From assembly GCF_024166365.1 (NCBI RefSeq), contig NC_064842.1:13797001-13861000 (forward strand): DNA of 64,000 nt, in the 5' to 3' direction. Both the position numbers and the translations under genes were made by a program. The notes beneath the pieces are model-generated. The model searched no databases and was not told where the DNA came from. It was given only the letters and a program-made list of their open reading frames with translations. This DNA comes from Elephas maximus indicus (taxonomy: Eukaryota > Chordata > Mammalia > Proboscidea > Elephantidae). Each line of letters begins with the position of its first letter. The first letter of the stretch is position 1. Below, one piece after another: positions 1-11,258 of the stretch.

Positions 1-39
1 AAGAACAAGCACTCAGGAGCCAAACTGGCTGGGCCCTGC

Positions 40-170
40 TGCTCTCCAGCTGTGGGCAAGGTACTTACACGCTGTGCGTGTGTTTGTAAAATGGGGAAAA
101 CCATAACACCTCCCCCACAGGGTTATTGTGAGAGTTAAATGAGTTAATGCGTGTGAAGGTGTGCCACTAA
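40..170 (+). repeat. MIR-like SINE fragment
   Basis: The order of motifs follows the mammalian-wide MIR: gggcaaggtacttac, then tgtaaaatggggaaa, then gggttattgtgagagttaaatg. The copy is diverged and lacks the tRNA-like head. This is an ancient element predating placental radiation. The 300 bases after it (171-469) show nothing I can assign. Confidence 0.7.
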
Positions 171-478
171 CCAACGGCCCCTGTGCCTCAGCTTCTTCAT
201 GATGATCTGTGAGAGGCAAACAGGAATGCAGGTAACTGGTGAACTCTGTATACCTGCTCTCCATGTAGGTCATAGGGCACAGAAGCTGGAACAGGTGTGA
301 CACGGTGACGCCCCCAACCTGGAGAAGCTGCAACAGAAGGAGGACAATGTGTGCTCCTAAAATATTCACTCTGGCACTGACCCAAGGGTTGAAAGTATGT
401 CAGAGCATCTGCTGCTCAGCCCAGAAGAGAGGCTGAATGGGGTCATTACTATTTACATGATACCTGTTATGGAGTGAA

Positions 479-636
479 GGGGCCCTGGTGGTGCAGTGGT
501 TAAAGCGCTGGCTGCTAACCCAAAAGTCTGCTTCCATAAAGACTTACAGCCTTGGAAACCCTATGGGGCAGTTCTACTCTGTCTTATAGGGTTGCTATGA
601 GTTGGAATCTGCTTGACAGCAGTGGGTAGGTTGTTG
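479..636 (+). mobile_element. tRNA-derived elephant SINE
   Basis: The element begins gggccctggtggtgcagtgg and ends near the tail ctatgagttggaatct. The head resembles a pol III A box (tggtgcagtgg), but the B-box half (gttcgaatcc type) is deleted. It is flanked by 10-bp direct repeats (tggagtgaag at 470-479, tggattgaag at 637-646) that overlap the start of the neighbouring LTR. Confidence 0.88.
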
Positions 637-646
637 TGGATTGAAG

Positions 647-864
647 GAGCCCTGGTGGCACTGTGGTTATAGCACTCAGTCGCTAACCAAAAGGTAGATG
701 GTTCAAATACACCGGCCACTTCACGGGAGAAAGATGTGTCAGTTTGCTTCTGTAAAGATTTACAGCCTTGGAAATTCTATGGGGGCAGTTCTACCCTGTC
801 CTGTAGAGTAGCTGTGAGTCAGAACCAACCCCATGGAAGGGGGTTTGGTTTTGGGTTTTGGTTA
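647..864 (+). mobile_element. tRNA-derived elephant SINE, longer variant
   Basis: The head gagccctggtggcactgtgg is followed by ctaaccaaaaggtagatgg, the internal cttctgtaaagatttacagc module, and the tail gctgtgagtcagaacc with a TTTGG-rich end. It is inserted directly after the previous SINE. The target-like sequence gattgaa recurs before it (639-645) and after it (867-873), so it is a second insertion at the same spot. Confidence 0.88.
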
Positions 865-1306
865 TAGATTGAATTGTGCCCCTCCAAAATGTGTTGTAAA
901 TCCTAAATTTTATACCCATAGATGTAATTCCATTTGGGAATAGGGTTTTCTTTGTTATGTTAATGAGGCCATATACATGTTGGTGTGTTCTAAACCAATT
1001 GCTTTTGAGATATAGAAGAGCAGATTAGGCGGAAAAGAAAGCAGACACGGGGTGAAGACAGACACTATCTGAAGATGAAGGAGGTCGCCGACTAGCCTAC
1101 AAACCTAGGAACTCCGAAAATGGCCAGCTAGAGAAGCTGAGACAAGGGTTTTCCCCCAGAGTGGACAAGGAGCTAGGTTTCTCCTAGAGCTGCTGCCCTG
1201 AATTTGGACTTTCAGACTCCTGAACTATGAGACAATACACTTTTGTTTGTTAAAGCCACCCGCTTGTGGCATCTGTGTTACAGCGGCACTGGGAAACTGA
1301 GACAGC
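865..1306 (+). mobile_element. MaLR-type solo LTR (MLT1/MST-like)
   Basis: The sequence starts with gattgaattgtgcccctcc, typical of the 5' end of MLT1/MST LTRs. It continues through agacacggggtgaagacag-type middle motifs and ends gttaaagccaccc ... ggcactgggaaactgagaca. There is no internal region, so it is a solitary LTR. Two SINEs sit at its left edge. Another copy of the same family is at 19.9-20.5 kb. Confidence 0.8.
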
Positions 1307-1645
1307 ACTGATGAGGAAGCCAGCACCAATGTCAAGGGCCCAAAGTGGCAAAGCTGGGAGGAAACCCCATGGCTGGGCTCCTGGTCACAGCTTGGCCACC
1401 TTTGACTCGGGGATACTTTAGTCACATGGCATGTGGGTCAAAGGAAATAGTCGCTGATAAGGAATGGATGCCAAGTGCTACTCCGTACTCTGTGACCTTG
1501 TAGCCACTTTGTGGAGTGTAAAGTGGCCCCGTTGGGAGTTCTTCTGCCCAGCACACTCTTCCCTCCAAAAGTTGCAAGTTTCCCTCTCTCACTGCCTTCA
1601 GGTGTCATCAGAGAGGCCTCTCCTGAACAGTCTATATAAAATAAC

Positions 1646-1665
1646 TACACACACACACACACACA
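1646..1665 (+). repeat. (CA)n microsatellite
   Basis: About ten CA units lie immediately upstream of an AfroSINE-like element. Confidence 0.9.
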
Positions 1666-1667
1666 AA

Positions 1668-1880
1668 AATGGTGGGTCAGTAGTAGAATTTTTGACTTCC
1701 ATTCGGGAGACCCAGGTTTGATTCCCGGTCAAGGCACCACCTGTCAGTGGAGGCTTGCGCGTTGCTCTGATGTTGAACAGGTTTCAGTGGAGCCTCTACA
1801 CTAAGAAGGACTAGGAGGAGAGGCCTGGGGACCTACTAAAACCCTAGAGGTCACCACAGCCTGATCCCCAATGCACGCTC
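1668..1880 (+). mobile_element. AfroSINE-like element
   Basis: The tRNA-like head contains gggagacccaggtttgattc, a recognisable pol III B box (ggtttgattcc). It is followed by cacctgtcagtggaggcttg and a body with gaacaggtttcagtggagcc and ggactaggaggagaggcct. This body resembles the 5' end of the RTE LINE at 62.75 kb. The family is afrotherian. Confidence 0.85.
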
Positions 1881-1944
1881 ACTTAGCCCTCCCTAGCCCC
1901 TTAACCTACTTTTTCTTCATGGCACTTATCACTCGTGATATCTT

Positions 1945-1966
1945 ATGTGTGTTTGTGTGTGTGTGT
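1945..1966 (+). repeat. (GT)n microsatellite
   Basis: An imperfect TGTG run lies directly before a minus-strand SINE. Confidence 0.8.
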
Positions 1967-1975
1967 ATAACATAC

Positions 1976-2131
1976 AGAAACCCGTTGCCGTCGAGCTGAT
2001 TCCGACTCATAACAACCCTATATGACAGGGTAGAACAGCTCCATAGGGTTTCCAAGGAGCTGCTGGTGGGTTCCAACTGCCGACCTTTTGGTTAGCAGCC
2101 GTGTTACTTAACCACTGAGCCACCAGGGCTT
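1976..2131 (-). mobile_element. tRNA-derived elephant SINE
   Basis: On the plus strand the tail is first (cgtcgagctgattccgactc) and the head last (cttaaccactgagccaccag). The length is close to full. Its right flank leads into an ATCT microsatellite. Confidence 0.92.
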
Positions 2132-2139
2132 TGTATATA

Positions 2140-2175
2140 TAATCTATCTATCTATCTATATATAGATAGATAGAG
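2140..2175. repeat. ATCT/AGAT microsatellite forming an inverted repeat
   Basis: The run (atct)n changes through tatata into (agat)n, so the two halves are complementary and can fold back on themselves. Confidence 0.85.
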
Positions 2176-2411
2176 ACAGATATTTTAATTTATAGTACCC
2201 TTCTCCTCAAGAATGTAGGAGAGAAATGACGGCTTTGTTCACAGCCGTATGCCAGCAACTGGCACTGCACCCGGACCCATGGGAGCCAGTCAATAAATAT
2301 TTGTTGAAGAGATTAATGCTCTCCTCCCGCTCACCTTGCTGCCCTTGTTTCTAACTGTAAGTTACAAGTGGACTACAGACTGCAAATTACCGTATCTATC
2401 GAGCCCTGATG

Positions 2412-2507
2412 CTATTTAAAAAGCATTAGACTCACCTGAAGTGAGCTTGGCTGGGTTTTCTATTTAAAAAGCATTAGACTCACCTGAAATGAGCTTGGCT
2501 GGACTTT
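2412..2507. repeat. Tandem duplication, 48-bp period
   Basis: The unit beginning ctatttaaaaagcattagac occurs at 2,412 and again at 2,460 with only a few differences. It is a simple local duplication. The sequence from 2,176 to 2,411 is otherwise unassigned. Confidence 0.93.
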
Positions 2508-2945
2508 AACTTGCCATCTCTACCTGTTCCAGATTACAGATGAAACAGGTCTAGGACCTATCAAGACCTGAAACCTAAAGCAGTTCTGAAAGTCTTCCCT
2601 TTTTTTCAGCTTAATTACATCTTAGGCAGTAGTGGGAGGGGGCTCCTGGGACTTGTCCCTTATCTTATCCACTGGCTGCTGAGTCACACAATGTTTGCTG
2701 CCCGGGAAGATGACATTGCCTCTTCAAAACACCTCTCTCTGGTTTGTCTGTGGCTAAACAAACAAACAAAAGACCCTATGACATCCACCAGAGTGAAGAG
2801 TAATTTAATGTGCCAAGTCCCCATCAGCCAACCGGTTGGACTCGTCTGCAAAGGGAAGGAAAGGAAGAAGAGGCAGAAAGTGTGGGGCTAGAAGGCTCCA
2901 TCTTTCTATCTCCAGCAACTCTCAGAACATATTTCCTGTTGAGAA

Positions 2946-3115
2946 CGAGGGAGGCTCAGACGCATGCCTTTGGTATTGGGAGCGAGTGAGGAGGCTCAGG
3001 TGTCTGTCTTTGGTAGTGGGAGGGAGTGAGGAGTCTCAGGTGTCTGTCTTTGGTATTGGGAGGGAGTGAGGAGTCTCAGGCACAGCCTTTCGCACTGAGA
3101 GGGAGCAAGGAGGCT
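2946..3115. repeat. Minisatellite, ~40-bp unit, about four copies
   Basis: The unit contains gtgaggaggctcaggtgtct, then gtctttggtattgggaggga. The two middle copies are nearly identical and the outer copies are more diverged. The unit length is not a multiple of three, and the short reading frames across it are incidental. Confidence 0.9.
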
Positions 3116-3349
3116 CAGACACCTGTCTGGGTTGCGGGTATGCTGGAAGGCAGACTGATATTGCTCAGTGAGTCAAGGCTGGCAGGAAGCCAGGCTTTAC
3201 AGACCTTGCTTTTGCTTTCGGCTTGACTGAGGCTTTATCCAGTTACGTACAATTATCAGGGTAATTTAGAACTGAAGTACGCCTACCCTGGCTAATGATT
3301 GCAGCCCACAGTTGTTTTTTTCTTTTTCCTCAAAAGCAACCCCTGATGC

Positions 3350-3605
3350 TTCAAAAATGTTTTTATTATGAAATAGATCATAAATACAGACAAATGTATG
3401 AAATGTAAAGGTAGAGTTTAAACAATAACATGAAAGAAACAACATAACAGGTATCTCTGAGGCCTCTGAGCACCCCCCATCACATTCCCTCCCTCCCAGA
3501 GGTATTCATTCTAACTTTTGTTAACCATGCCCCTTGTATTTTTAAAAATCATCTCACCTATGTGTGAATCTCTAAAAAACGTATTGTTTAGTTTTGAAAA
3601 ACTAC
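3350..3605 (-). repeat. Probable old L1 3'-end fragment
   Basis: On the plus strand this holds a T-rich start, tattatgaaatagatcataa, and a tcattctaacttttgttaac-type segment, a pattern like the antisense 3' ends of old L1s elsewhere in this window. Family assignment is from memory only. The GC-richer stretch 3,606-4,205 that follows shows no recognisable gene or repeat. Confidence 0.45.
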
Positions 3606-4205
3606 CAATATGTCCGCGGAGCAAGGGCCGACCTCGCTTTATACGGAGAGGGCGATGGTGCCCTTGGATACAGAGGTGCTGTGCTGGAGCCTGGCTTCCC
3701 CTTCCAGGAGCTCTGGGTGCCCCTGGTGGGTGTGTCAGGCTGTGGAGTGAATGAGGAGCTACCGTCCAGCAGAAACAGCGTCGAGGGAGACAGTCTGCAC
3801 TGGGCATTCTGCCTCCAGACTCACCGTAGCCAACTTCCAGTTCTCTGAGGTCTGCTAAAGCTGACACACATGGGGCGAAGCCAGTCTCTCTGCTGTTCCA
3901 GGAAGCAGGGTGTGCATTTCTTCAGCAAATGGACAGAACGAGTTAAGTATAGATAAGAAGCGGGCCAGCCACACCTGGGCATTCTGTCTTCCTGTTAAAA
4001 GGAGTGGGTTGCTGTGTGATCACAATCCTTAAGGAGTCTGTCCTTCGAATCAGTCTGTGTCGTCTGGACTGGCTGCCCTCTAGGTTGTGAGCGACGCCGT
4101 CCTCCCGAGAGCTCCCTAACTCCACGTTCATGTGGGGTCCCTTCACCGTGTCTTCCTTTTTCTCTGGTTCACTGCTGCGTTTTGGTGGGGTGCACCCTCT
4201 GATAG

Positions 4206-4500
4206 TTTCCCGTTGTTAGCGCCACTGAGTCGGCCCCATGAGGAGCTAAATGAAACCAAGGTGCCCCCACCCCCAAGATGGGTTGGAGATTGGACCATGT
4301 TGATCCATAGGGTTTTCACTGGCTGATTTTCACAAGTTGATAGCCAGGCCTTTCTTCCTGGTCTGTCTTAGTCTGGAAGTGCCACTGAAACCTGTGGAGC
4401 TGCATGGCAACACGCAAGCCTCCACTGACAGACGGGGTGGCTGCACTTGAGGTACCCTGGCTGGGAGGCTGAGAATTCTGCCGCTGAACCGTCACTGTCG
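4206..4500 (-). mobile_element. AfroSINE-like element, minus strand
   Basis: The plus strand reads tail to head: gttgttagcgccactgagtc, then ccatagggttttcactggct, ctggaagtgccactgaaacc, gcaagcctccactgacagac, and a decayed tRNA-like head (ggctgagaattctgccgctg). It matches the better preserved copy at 61.5 kb. From 4,501 to about 4,990 I see nothing assignable. Confidence 0.85.
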
Positions 4501-4989
4501 GGATAGTTTCCTGAGGGAACGAAAACAGACGAGGCTGCTTGAGGGCAATCAGCCTGGGCTCCAGCTGCCTTAGACCCAGTACTCATCACCAGCTGGGATG
4601 TTCTGATCTAGACTCAAACTATCAAAGTCGGGGGCGTCTCTGAGAAAACGAGGAGGATAAAGAATTGGGCCTGGAGGAACAACCCTTTCATGCTCAGGGG
4701 TCCCTCCAGGGACTGAGTACTTTTTCAGCTTCTGAAGGTTAATTGGGAAGCTGTTGCACCACTGAGAGTGCGTGCTGCCGTAAGGCGGGGGCCTTCATGA
4801 CTGTGTGAAATGGAAGAAACGGCATGTGGCACAAATTACTGTTTTTACAGGGTATTATATGAGCTGTCTGAACTTTTGGTAAGAAAAATAGAAATTTGGA
4901 AAATTTTTATCTGTCACAGATACGTACCAATAGAGCCCAGCGGGGATTCTGAGGTATAATTAGCGGAACCTCATGTGTACTACTACACA

Positions 4990-6760
4990 GAGTAGGCTTG
5001 AGGGAGGGGGCAAGAAAAAAGAATCCGTACTACCTACCAAAAACTCAGATACACTCAACGACTCAGCATTGTAAAAACAGAGTGGCAGAGGCTCGTCGGG
5101 CCTCCTCTAACTTCACGAAGGGGAAGGAGAATCAAGACCAACAGCATCAGCCATTCCAGGCTGGTTCCCATGAGTCAGAGGTGAGACGTGCCTCCCTGTT
5201 TGCCGGTTCTGACACTGTTCATTCCTTCCACAGCACTCTCCACTTTTCTGCTGGTTCAATAATCCATTGTAATGCTCACACAGAACTCACAGGCCATACT
5301 CCTGATTATGGGGTTTATCAGGGAAGTAACAGGTTACAATTCAGGTTGAGAAATGCTCAGGATACAGTTCTTCGATCAAGACAGCCTCTTCTCAGCCGTG
5401 CCTGCAGGCAGGTCGCTCTCTGGGCCTCAGCCTCTAGGCCCAGCCTCTGCCCTGCTTGGGCAAGTGTTACAAAGCTCCTAGAGACAACCCACTCCGCCAG
5501 GAAGACTCGGTCTGAAGGCACTCAGCTCTACTTCTGTGGGTGGACAAATCTAGCTCCACCAAGTGCCCGGAGACACCCTACTCTGCTAGCAAGACTCCTG
5601 CCTGAAGGTGCTCAGCTTTCTGATTCCATGGGCTGGGAAGCCTACCACACCATCCCCTGCTGGTCTCCTGTAGTCACTGGCCGGTTTCCTTTGGTCTTCC
5701 GATCTCATGGTTCTGCTGCTGCCGTTTCTCTGTCACTGCCTCTCGTTGTCTTCAGTGTTGTATTTCTCTCTCTCCCTCTCCCTCAGTCTCCTGGTTCCAG
5801 GACCTTTTCAGTTCAGGGATCCCAGGTCTTCTGGGACACGCTCCACTCCTAGCTGTTCTTTCTTGGTGGTGGTGAGATTCTCTCCTCCTGCCTCTAGGAT
5901 GGTTCATTTTAAGCCTAGAGAGATGGCAAAACTGACCAATCCCTTCATTAGGGTTCCATATACCTTATTTGCATAGTCCCACTCAATCATCCTGTGTGAG
6001 GCAAAAAGACTATGACTAGAAGGGCCATATTAAATAATTCATTGCATTGCAGACCACCCCCTGGCTCTTCTAGCCACTGGCCCTTTCCTACTTGAAGGGT
6101 TAACTTCCCCCTCCCCATCATTTTACCAGTCCAGAACAGTCATTAACGATTAGTCCTTCAGTAGGACAAAGAGTCCTCAGGGTGAGGTTAGTTACCAGCC
6201 ATTCAAGTCTGCTGCAGGTGTCCATGTGATCTGGTCAGGTTCTCCAAAAGTTCCTCTCCTCTTCACCTTTTCTGGTATCTGATAAAATTTAACTGAGAGA
6301 AGATTATTCCTTTGCTCTGAGCCTCACGAGGCATCAGCATAATAAAACCTTGAAGAGACTTTGGTTTCGGCCACTGTACTTGAGTCCAGCAGTATCTCCT
6401 CAGTCCACTCTAAACAGTGACTACTTCTGCAATTACAGTTTTTACAATCACAATGAACCTGTTAACAATCGTTACTCAGGGCCTAATCATATGATCCTAT
6501 CAATATCTTTCCCAGCTCTATCAGGAAGAGGAATCTATTCAGTGGGGATCCTCCCTTGGCCCCCTCATTCTGAGTGTAGGCCCACCACGTAAGCCTGTAA
6601 GCCAGCTACTTCATGCCTTTATCTGCCCCCATTTTAGACAGCCACTGTTTAAATCGTCCTTCCCTGTCAAATCAGTACTCTGAGGAGACAAGCATGTTCC
6701 TTGGTCTGGAAGAGTCTTCTGATTCTTGTGTTATCAGAACTGAGAAACACTGACAGATGA
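4990..6760. other. Unassigned moderately GC-rich block, possibly a decayed LTR element
   Basis: This 1.8-kb stretch contains a 284-codon frame (4,998-5,852, plus) without recognisable domains, a pyrimidine-rich run near 5,755-5,790, and no SINE or LINE signature. The composition and absence of conserved protein motifs fit an old endogenous retrovirus LTR or internal piece, but I cannot name a family. I do not regard the reading frame as a gene: its codons include low-complexity Ser/Leu runs and there are no splice or promoter features around it. Confidence 0.3.
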
Positions 6761-6863
6761 AGGTCATTTGTAGCATGAAGATTCAGCAGTTCAGTGAAGG
6801 AAAAACTAAACCGCAGATAATATTTTGCAAACTAATGCATCTTGATTGCATGTTCGATCGATT

Positions 6864-8976
6864 AGAATTTTGCAAGACCAACTACTTCTTCATTGCAAAT
6901 ACCTTCTTTCACCAACATAAACGGTGACTATACACATGGACCTCACCAGATGGAACACACAGAAATCAAATTGACTACATCTGTGGAAAGAGACAATGGA
7001 AAAGCTCAATATCATCAGTCAGAACAAGGCCAGGGGCCGACTGTGGAATAGACCATCAATTGCTCATATGCAAGTTCAAGCTGAAACTGAAGAAAATCAG
7101 AGCAAGTCCGTGAGAGCCAAAATATGACCTTGAGTATATCCCACCTGAATTTAGAGACCATCTCAAGAATATATTTGACGCATTGAACACTAGTGACTGC
7201 AGACCAGACGACTTGTGGAATGACATCGAGGACATCATCCATGAAGAAAGCAAGAGGTCACTGAAAAGATAGGAAAGAAAGAAAAGACCAAGATGGATGT
7301 CAGAGGAGACCCTGAAGCTTGCTCTTCAGCGTCGAGTAGCTAAAGCAAAAGGCAGAATTGATGAAGTAAAAGAACTGAACAGAAGATTTCAAAGGGCCTC
7401 TTGAGAAGAAAAAGTATTATAATGATATGTGCAAAGAGCTGGAGATAGAAAACCAAAAGGGAAGAACACGCTCTGCATTTCTCAAGCTGAAAGAAGTGAA
7501 GGAAAAATTCAAGCCTCGATGGAATATCAACTGAGATGTTTCAACAAACAGATGCAGCACTGGAAGTGCTCACTCGTCTATGCCAAGAAATATGGAAGAC
7601 AGTTTTCTGGCCAACTGACTGGAAGAGATCCATATTTATGCCTATTCCCAAGAAAGGTGATCCAACCGAATGTGGAAATTATAAAACAATATCATTAATA
7701 TCACATGCAAGCAAAATTTTGCTGAAGATCATTCAAAAACGGCTGCAGCAGTATATCGATAGGGAACTGCCAGAAATTCAGGCTGGTTTCAGAAGCGGAC
7801 GTGGAACCAGGGATATCATTGCTGATGTCAGATGGATCCTGGCTGAAAGCAGAAAATACCAGAAGGATGTTTACCTGTGTTTTACTGATTATGCAAAGGC
7901 ATTGGACTGTGTGGATCATAACAAACTATGGGTAACACTGCGAAGAATGGGAATTCCAGAACACTTAATTGTGCTCTTGAGGAACCTTTACATAGATCAA
8001 GAGGCAGTTGTTCGGACAGAACAAGGGGATACTGATTGGTTTAAAGTCAGGAAAGGTGTGCATCAGGGTTGTAGTCTTTCACCATACCTATTTAATCTGT
8101 ACGCTGAACAAATAATATGAGAAGCTGGACTGTATGAAGAAGAACGGGGCATCAGGATTGGAGGAAGACTCATTAGCAACCTGCATTATGCAGATGACAC
8201 AACCTTGCTTGCTGAAAGTGAAGAGGACTTGAAGCACTTACTAATGAAGATCAAAGACCACAGCCTTCAGTATGGATTGCTCCTCAACATAAAGAAAACA
8301 AAAATCCTCACAACTGGACCAATGAGCAACATCGTGATAAACAGAGAAAAGACTGAAGTTGTCAAGAATTTCATTTTACTTGGATCCACAATCAACAACC
8401 ATGGAAGCGGCAGTCAAGAAATCAAAAGATGCATTGCATTGGGCAAATCTGCTACAAAGGACCTCTTCAAAGTGTTGAAGAGCAAAGATGTCACCCTGAA
8501 GACTAAGGTGTGCCTGACCCAAGCCATGGTATTTTCAATCACATAATATGCATGTGAAAGCTGGACAATGAATAAGGAAGACTGAAGTAGAGTTGACGCC
8601 TTTGAATTGTGGTGTTGGTGAAGAATATTGAATATACCATGGACTGCCAAAAGAACAAACAAATCTGTGTTGGAAGAAGTGTGGCCAGAATGCTCCTTAG
8701 AGGCAAGGAGGGCGAGACTGTGTCTTATATACTTTGGCCATGTTGTCAGGAGGGATGAGTCCCTGGAGAAGGACATCATGCTTGGCAGAGTACAGGGCCA
8801 GCGGAAAAGAGGAAGACCTTCAAGGAGGTGGATTGACACAGTGGCTGCAACAATGAGCTCAGGCATAACAATGATTGTAAGGATGGCGCAGGACTGGGCA
8901 GTGTTTCATTCTGTTGTGGGTGGGGTCGCTATGAGTTGGAATGGACTCGATGGCACGTAACAACAACAACAACAGA
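6864..8976 (+). mobile_element. RTE-type LINE, 5'-truncated and decayed
   Basis: The copy starts inside the endonuclease domain (frame reading ADCGIDHQLL near 7,033-7,065). It continues through a linker (PRWMSEETLKLAL), the reverse transcriptase (QAGFRSGRGTRDI; the YADD catalytic motif at 8,187-8,198) and the C-terminal part (SLEKDIMLGRVQGQRKRGRP), and ends with gctatgagttggaatggact and an (AAC)n tail. Stops and shifts break it, for example TGA at 8,118-8,120 (CGA to TGA decay) and a stop after SITT-like sequence near 8,544. RTE elements supply the machinery for SINEs that share this 3' tail. Confidence 0.95.
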
Positions 8977-10950
8977 TAATTTCATTTTTAACAAATGAAT
9001 CTGAGTCAGACTAAAATCTGAGGCTGGCAATAAAGGATTTGAGAATCTGACTGTTACCTCAACATTCAAGTTTTTAGTGTGCTGAGAATAAAAAAGGAGG
9101 CAATTTTGTAAAAATCAGGCATGAGGTAGATACTCAAAACATATTCGGTTGAATTAATTTGTTTTTTATTGCTTTTTCAAATAGGACCTTTTCATTTGAA
9201 AAGGTGATTTCAAGTTGTGAAACAGTATTTCTATAGCTTCTGAACTAAGCTACCGTATTTTCCCAGAAATAACGCACCCATGTAACTATCATGGCCACAC
9301 ACGTATACCACGCACAGTGTGCCTAAGAAAATAATGCACAAGGGGATTGCATGGTTGGCAAAAAAATGTATAATGTGTGTTTAATTTATGTAAAAATATG
9401 CTATTTCCCTCACCCAGTATAGTTCTACTTCTGAAGTCCTTGGTCACTGTGCATTTAGCTTTCTGTGACATTAATGTTGAGAAAGTTAAAGCTAGCAAAA
9501 CTTCCTGGACTGTGAAAAAAAAGACCCATTGTCCACTGACAGGCTCTGATTTGCCATAGTGGGAGAGCAGGTTTTCCTGTCTCAGGAAAAGAAGGTAATT
9601 AGAATTTAGGTTGTAATAAATATACATAATCTCCTCTTTAAATCTTTCTGTTATAGAGAATGTTCACGAAAGCCAGGCTCTTAGCAAGTTTCTTTTGAAT
9701 GCCTTGGCCATACTCAGGGCTCAGCGGCTTCTCAGCTAGAAGGAATGACCCTGAAGTGACTTCAGATCAGAAGAAGCAGCTGAGTTCCGAAGGTCTTTGG
9801 TAGACGCCTGGGGTAGGAACATCACAATCCCATCAGATCTCTTCAATGTTAGCTGTGCTTTGTGCTATAGAATAAAGTGACTGGATTGTTCAATAAAAAG
9901 TTACTTTGTTCTTATTATGTGTCCAGTGCTAGGGATGCAAAAATGAATAGGAACCCTGCCACTGAGAATCCCAACCTAGTACTTAACAACTGATCGACAC
10001 GGTTAAGAGCTGCACTCCATGTTTGCACAAAATGCAGTTTGAGAAGGAAGCAGAGGGAGGGGCCAGGCAAAGCTGCTCAGGGAATGACAGAGTCCTAAAG
10101 TTGGCCTGGCATTTGGGTGGCCCAGAGGAGGCATTCCACGTAGTGGGTACGCTGTGAGCAAAGGCTCAGAGATAAGGAAGAACGCAGTGTTTTACTGTAA
10201 TGGTAATAAATCCAGCCAGGGCTGGGGGGAGGGGGGCAAGTGCCAAACGTGGGTTGATAGCAGGTTACAAAGGTCTGTGCATAATTAGAGTAATGAGTTT
10301 AGATGACGGAAGGTCGTTCAGTAGAAGTGTGGCAGGTTTAATCTGTATTTTGGAAAGACAAGTCTGGTTTCACAATGTACAAGAGGTTGGGATGGAGAGA
10401 CTGGTAGGTAGGTTTGTCAGGAGGCTATCGTAATAGCTGTGAAAGATGATGACAGCCTGGACTAGGTGAGAAGCTGTGTGAACAAAGGAAGAAAGAGATG
10501 CCAGAAAGATTGCTGAATAATGACTGATGACCCATTTGATGGGGGAGCTCAGGGGAGAACTGAAGATTATGTCAAGATTTCTAGCTTGGGTGATGAGGAA
10601 CATGGGAAGAGCAGGTGTGAGGAGAGGCGGAAAGGGAGCTAATGAATTCCATCGGAGCTTTTCCACCCTGAGACTTCCTTTGGTCTTGGAAGACAGGATT
10701 TCCTTGGCTATGACCTAACTTGTACTTTTTACCTCCATATCTACTAAAGAGTTCTTTGGAAAATCTGCGGTGTCTCTCCCTCCTCTCCTTAAGACTAAGC
10801 TTGCTTGGCAGTGGGACCAGGCTGCATATTGTCAACATGTTATGTAAGAAAAAATTCCAGAAGTCAACATTTATCCAGATAAGCTTGCTGGCTGTATAAA
10901 TCCTTGAAGCTCATGTTTGAAAATATAGTTCTCCCAGGAGTAGCGAATGG
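8977..10950. other. Intergenic stretch without recognised genes
   Basis: The sequence is AT-rich. A possible transposon terminal repeat (taccgtattttcccagaaat) lies at 9,251-9,270. A segment at 9,900-9,980 (attatgtgtccagtgctagg) resembles ancient mammalian repeats of the L2/MIR age. The reading frames here are short and look random. Confidence 0.4.
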
Positions 10951-10952
10951 TA

Positions 10953-11162
10953 TTAAACCAAAAAAAAAACCTGTTGCCATCAAGTTGATTTTGACTCATG
11001 GTGACTCCATGTGCTACGGAGTAGAATTACTCTATGACGTTTTCTTGGCTGTAATCTTTACAGAAGCAGATCACCAGGCCTTTCTACCATGGGGATGCTG
11101 GGTGGGTTCAAACAGCTAACCTTTAGGTTAATAGTTAAGACCAAATCATTCGAGCCGCCAGG
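10953..11162 (-). mobile_element. tRNA-derived elephant SINE, longer variant
   Basis: The plus strand shows the tail caagttgattttgactcatg, the ctgtaatctttacagaagca module, and a degraded head ending near gagccgccag. An A-rich run lies on its left (10,961-10,971). Confidence 0.88.
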
Positions 11163-11171
11163 CCTGCCTTC

Positions 11172-11258
11172 TTGTTGGGTGCTGTCGAGTCACTCTGACT
11201 CAGAGCTAGCTACCCCATGTGACAACAGAACTCCCCCATAGGATTTTCTAGGCTGTAG
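11172..11258 (-). mobile_element. Left part (3' end) of a SINE split by another SINE
   Basis: The fragment holds the tail motif gctgtcgagtcactctgact and stops inside the ctgta(atctttacag) module, which resumes at 11,413 after the nested element. Confidence 0.85.

Noticed and set aside
2946-3115. CRISPR-like array
   Set aside because: The repeats are contiguous without unique spacers, and the DNA is vertebrate.
2691-3226. Short overlapping frames across the 40-bp repeats
   Set aside because: The unit length is not divisible by three, so each copy is read in a different frame. No coding constraint.
4998-5852. 284-codon open frame as a protein-coding gene
   Set aside because: No known domain, Ser/Leu low-complexity runs, and no promoter or splice context. 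It sits in a block that looks like a decayed retroelement.
7536-8960. RT-containing frames as host reverse transcriptase genes
   Set aside because: They are pieces of an RTE LINE with stops, a 5' truncation and the typical tail.
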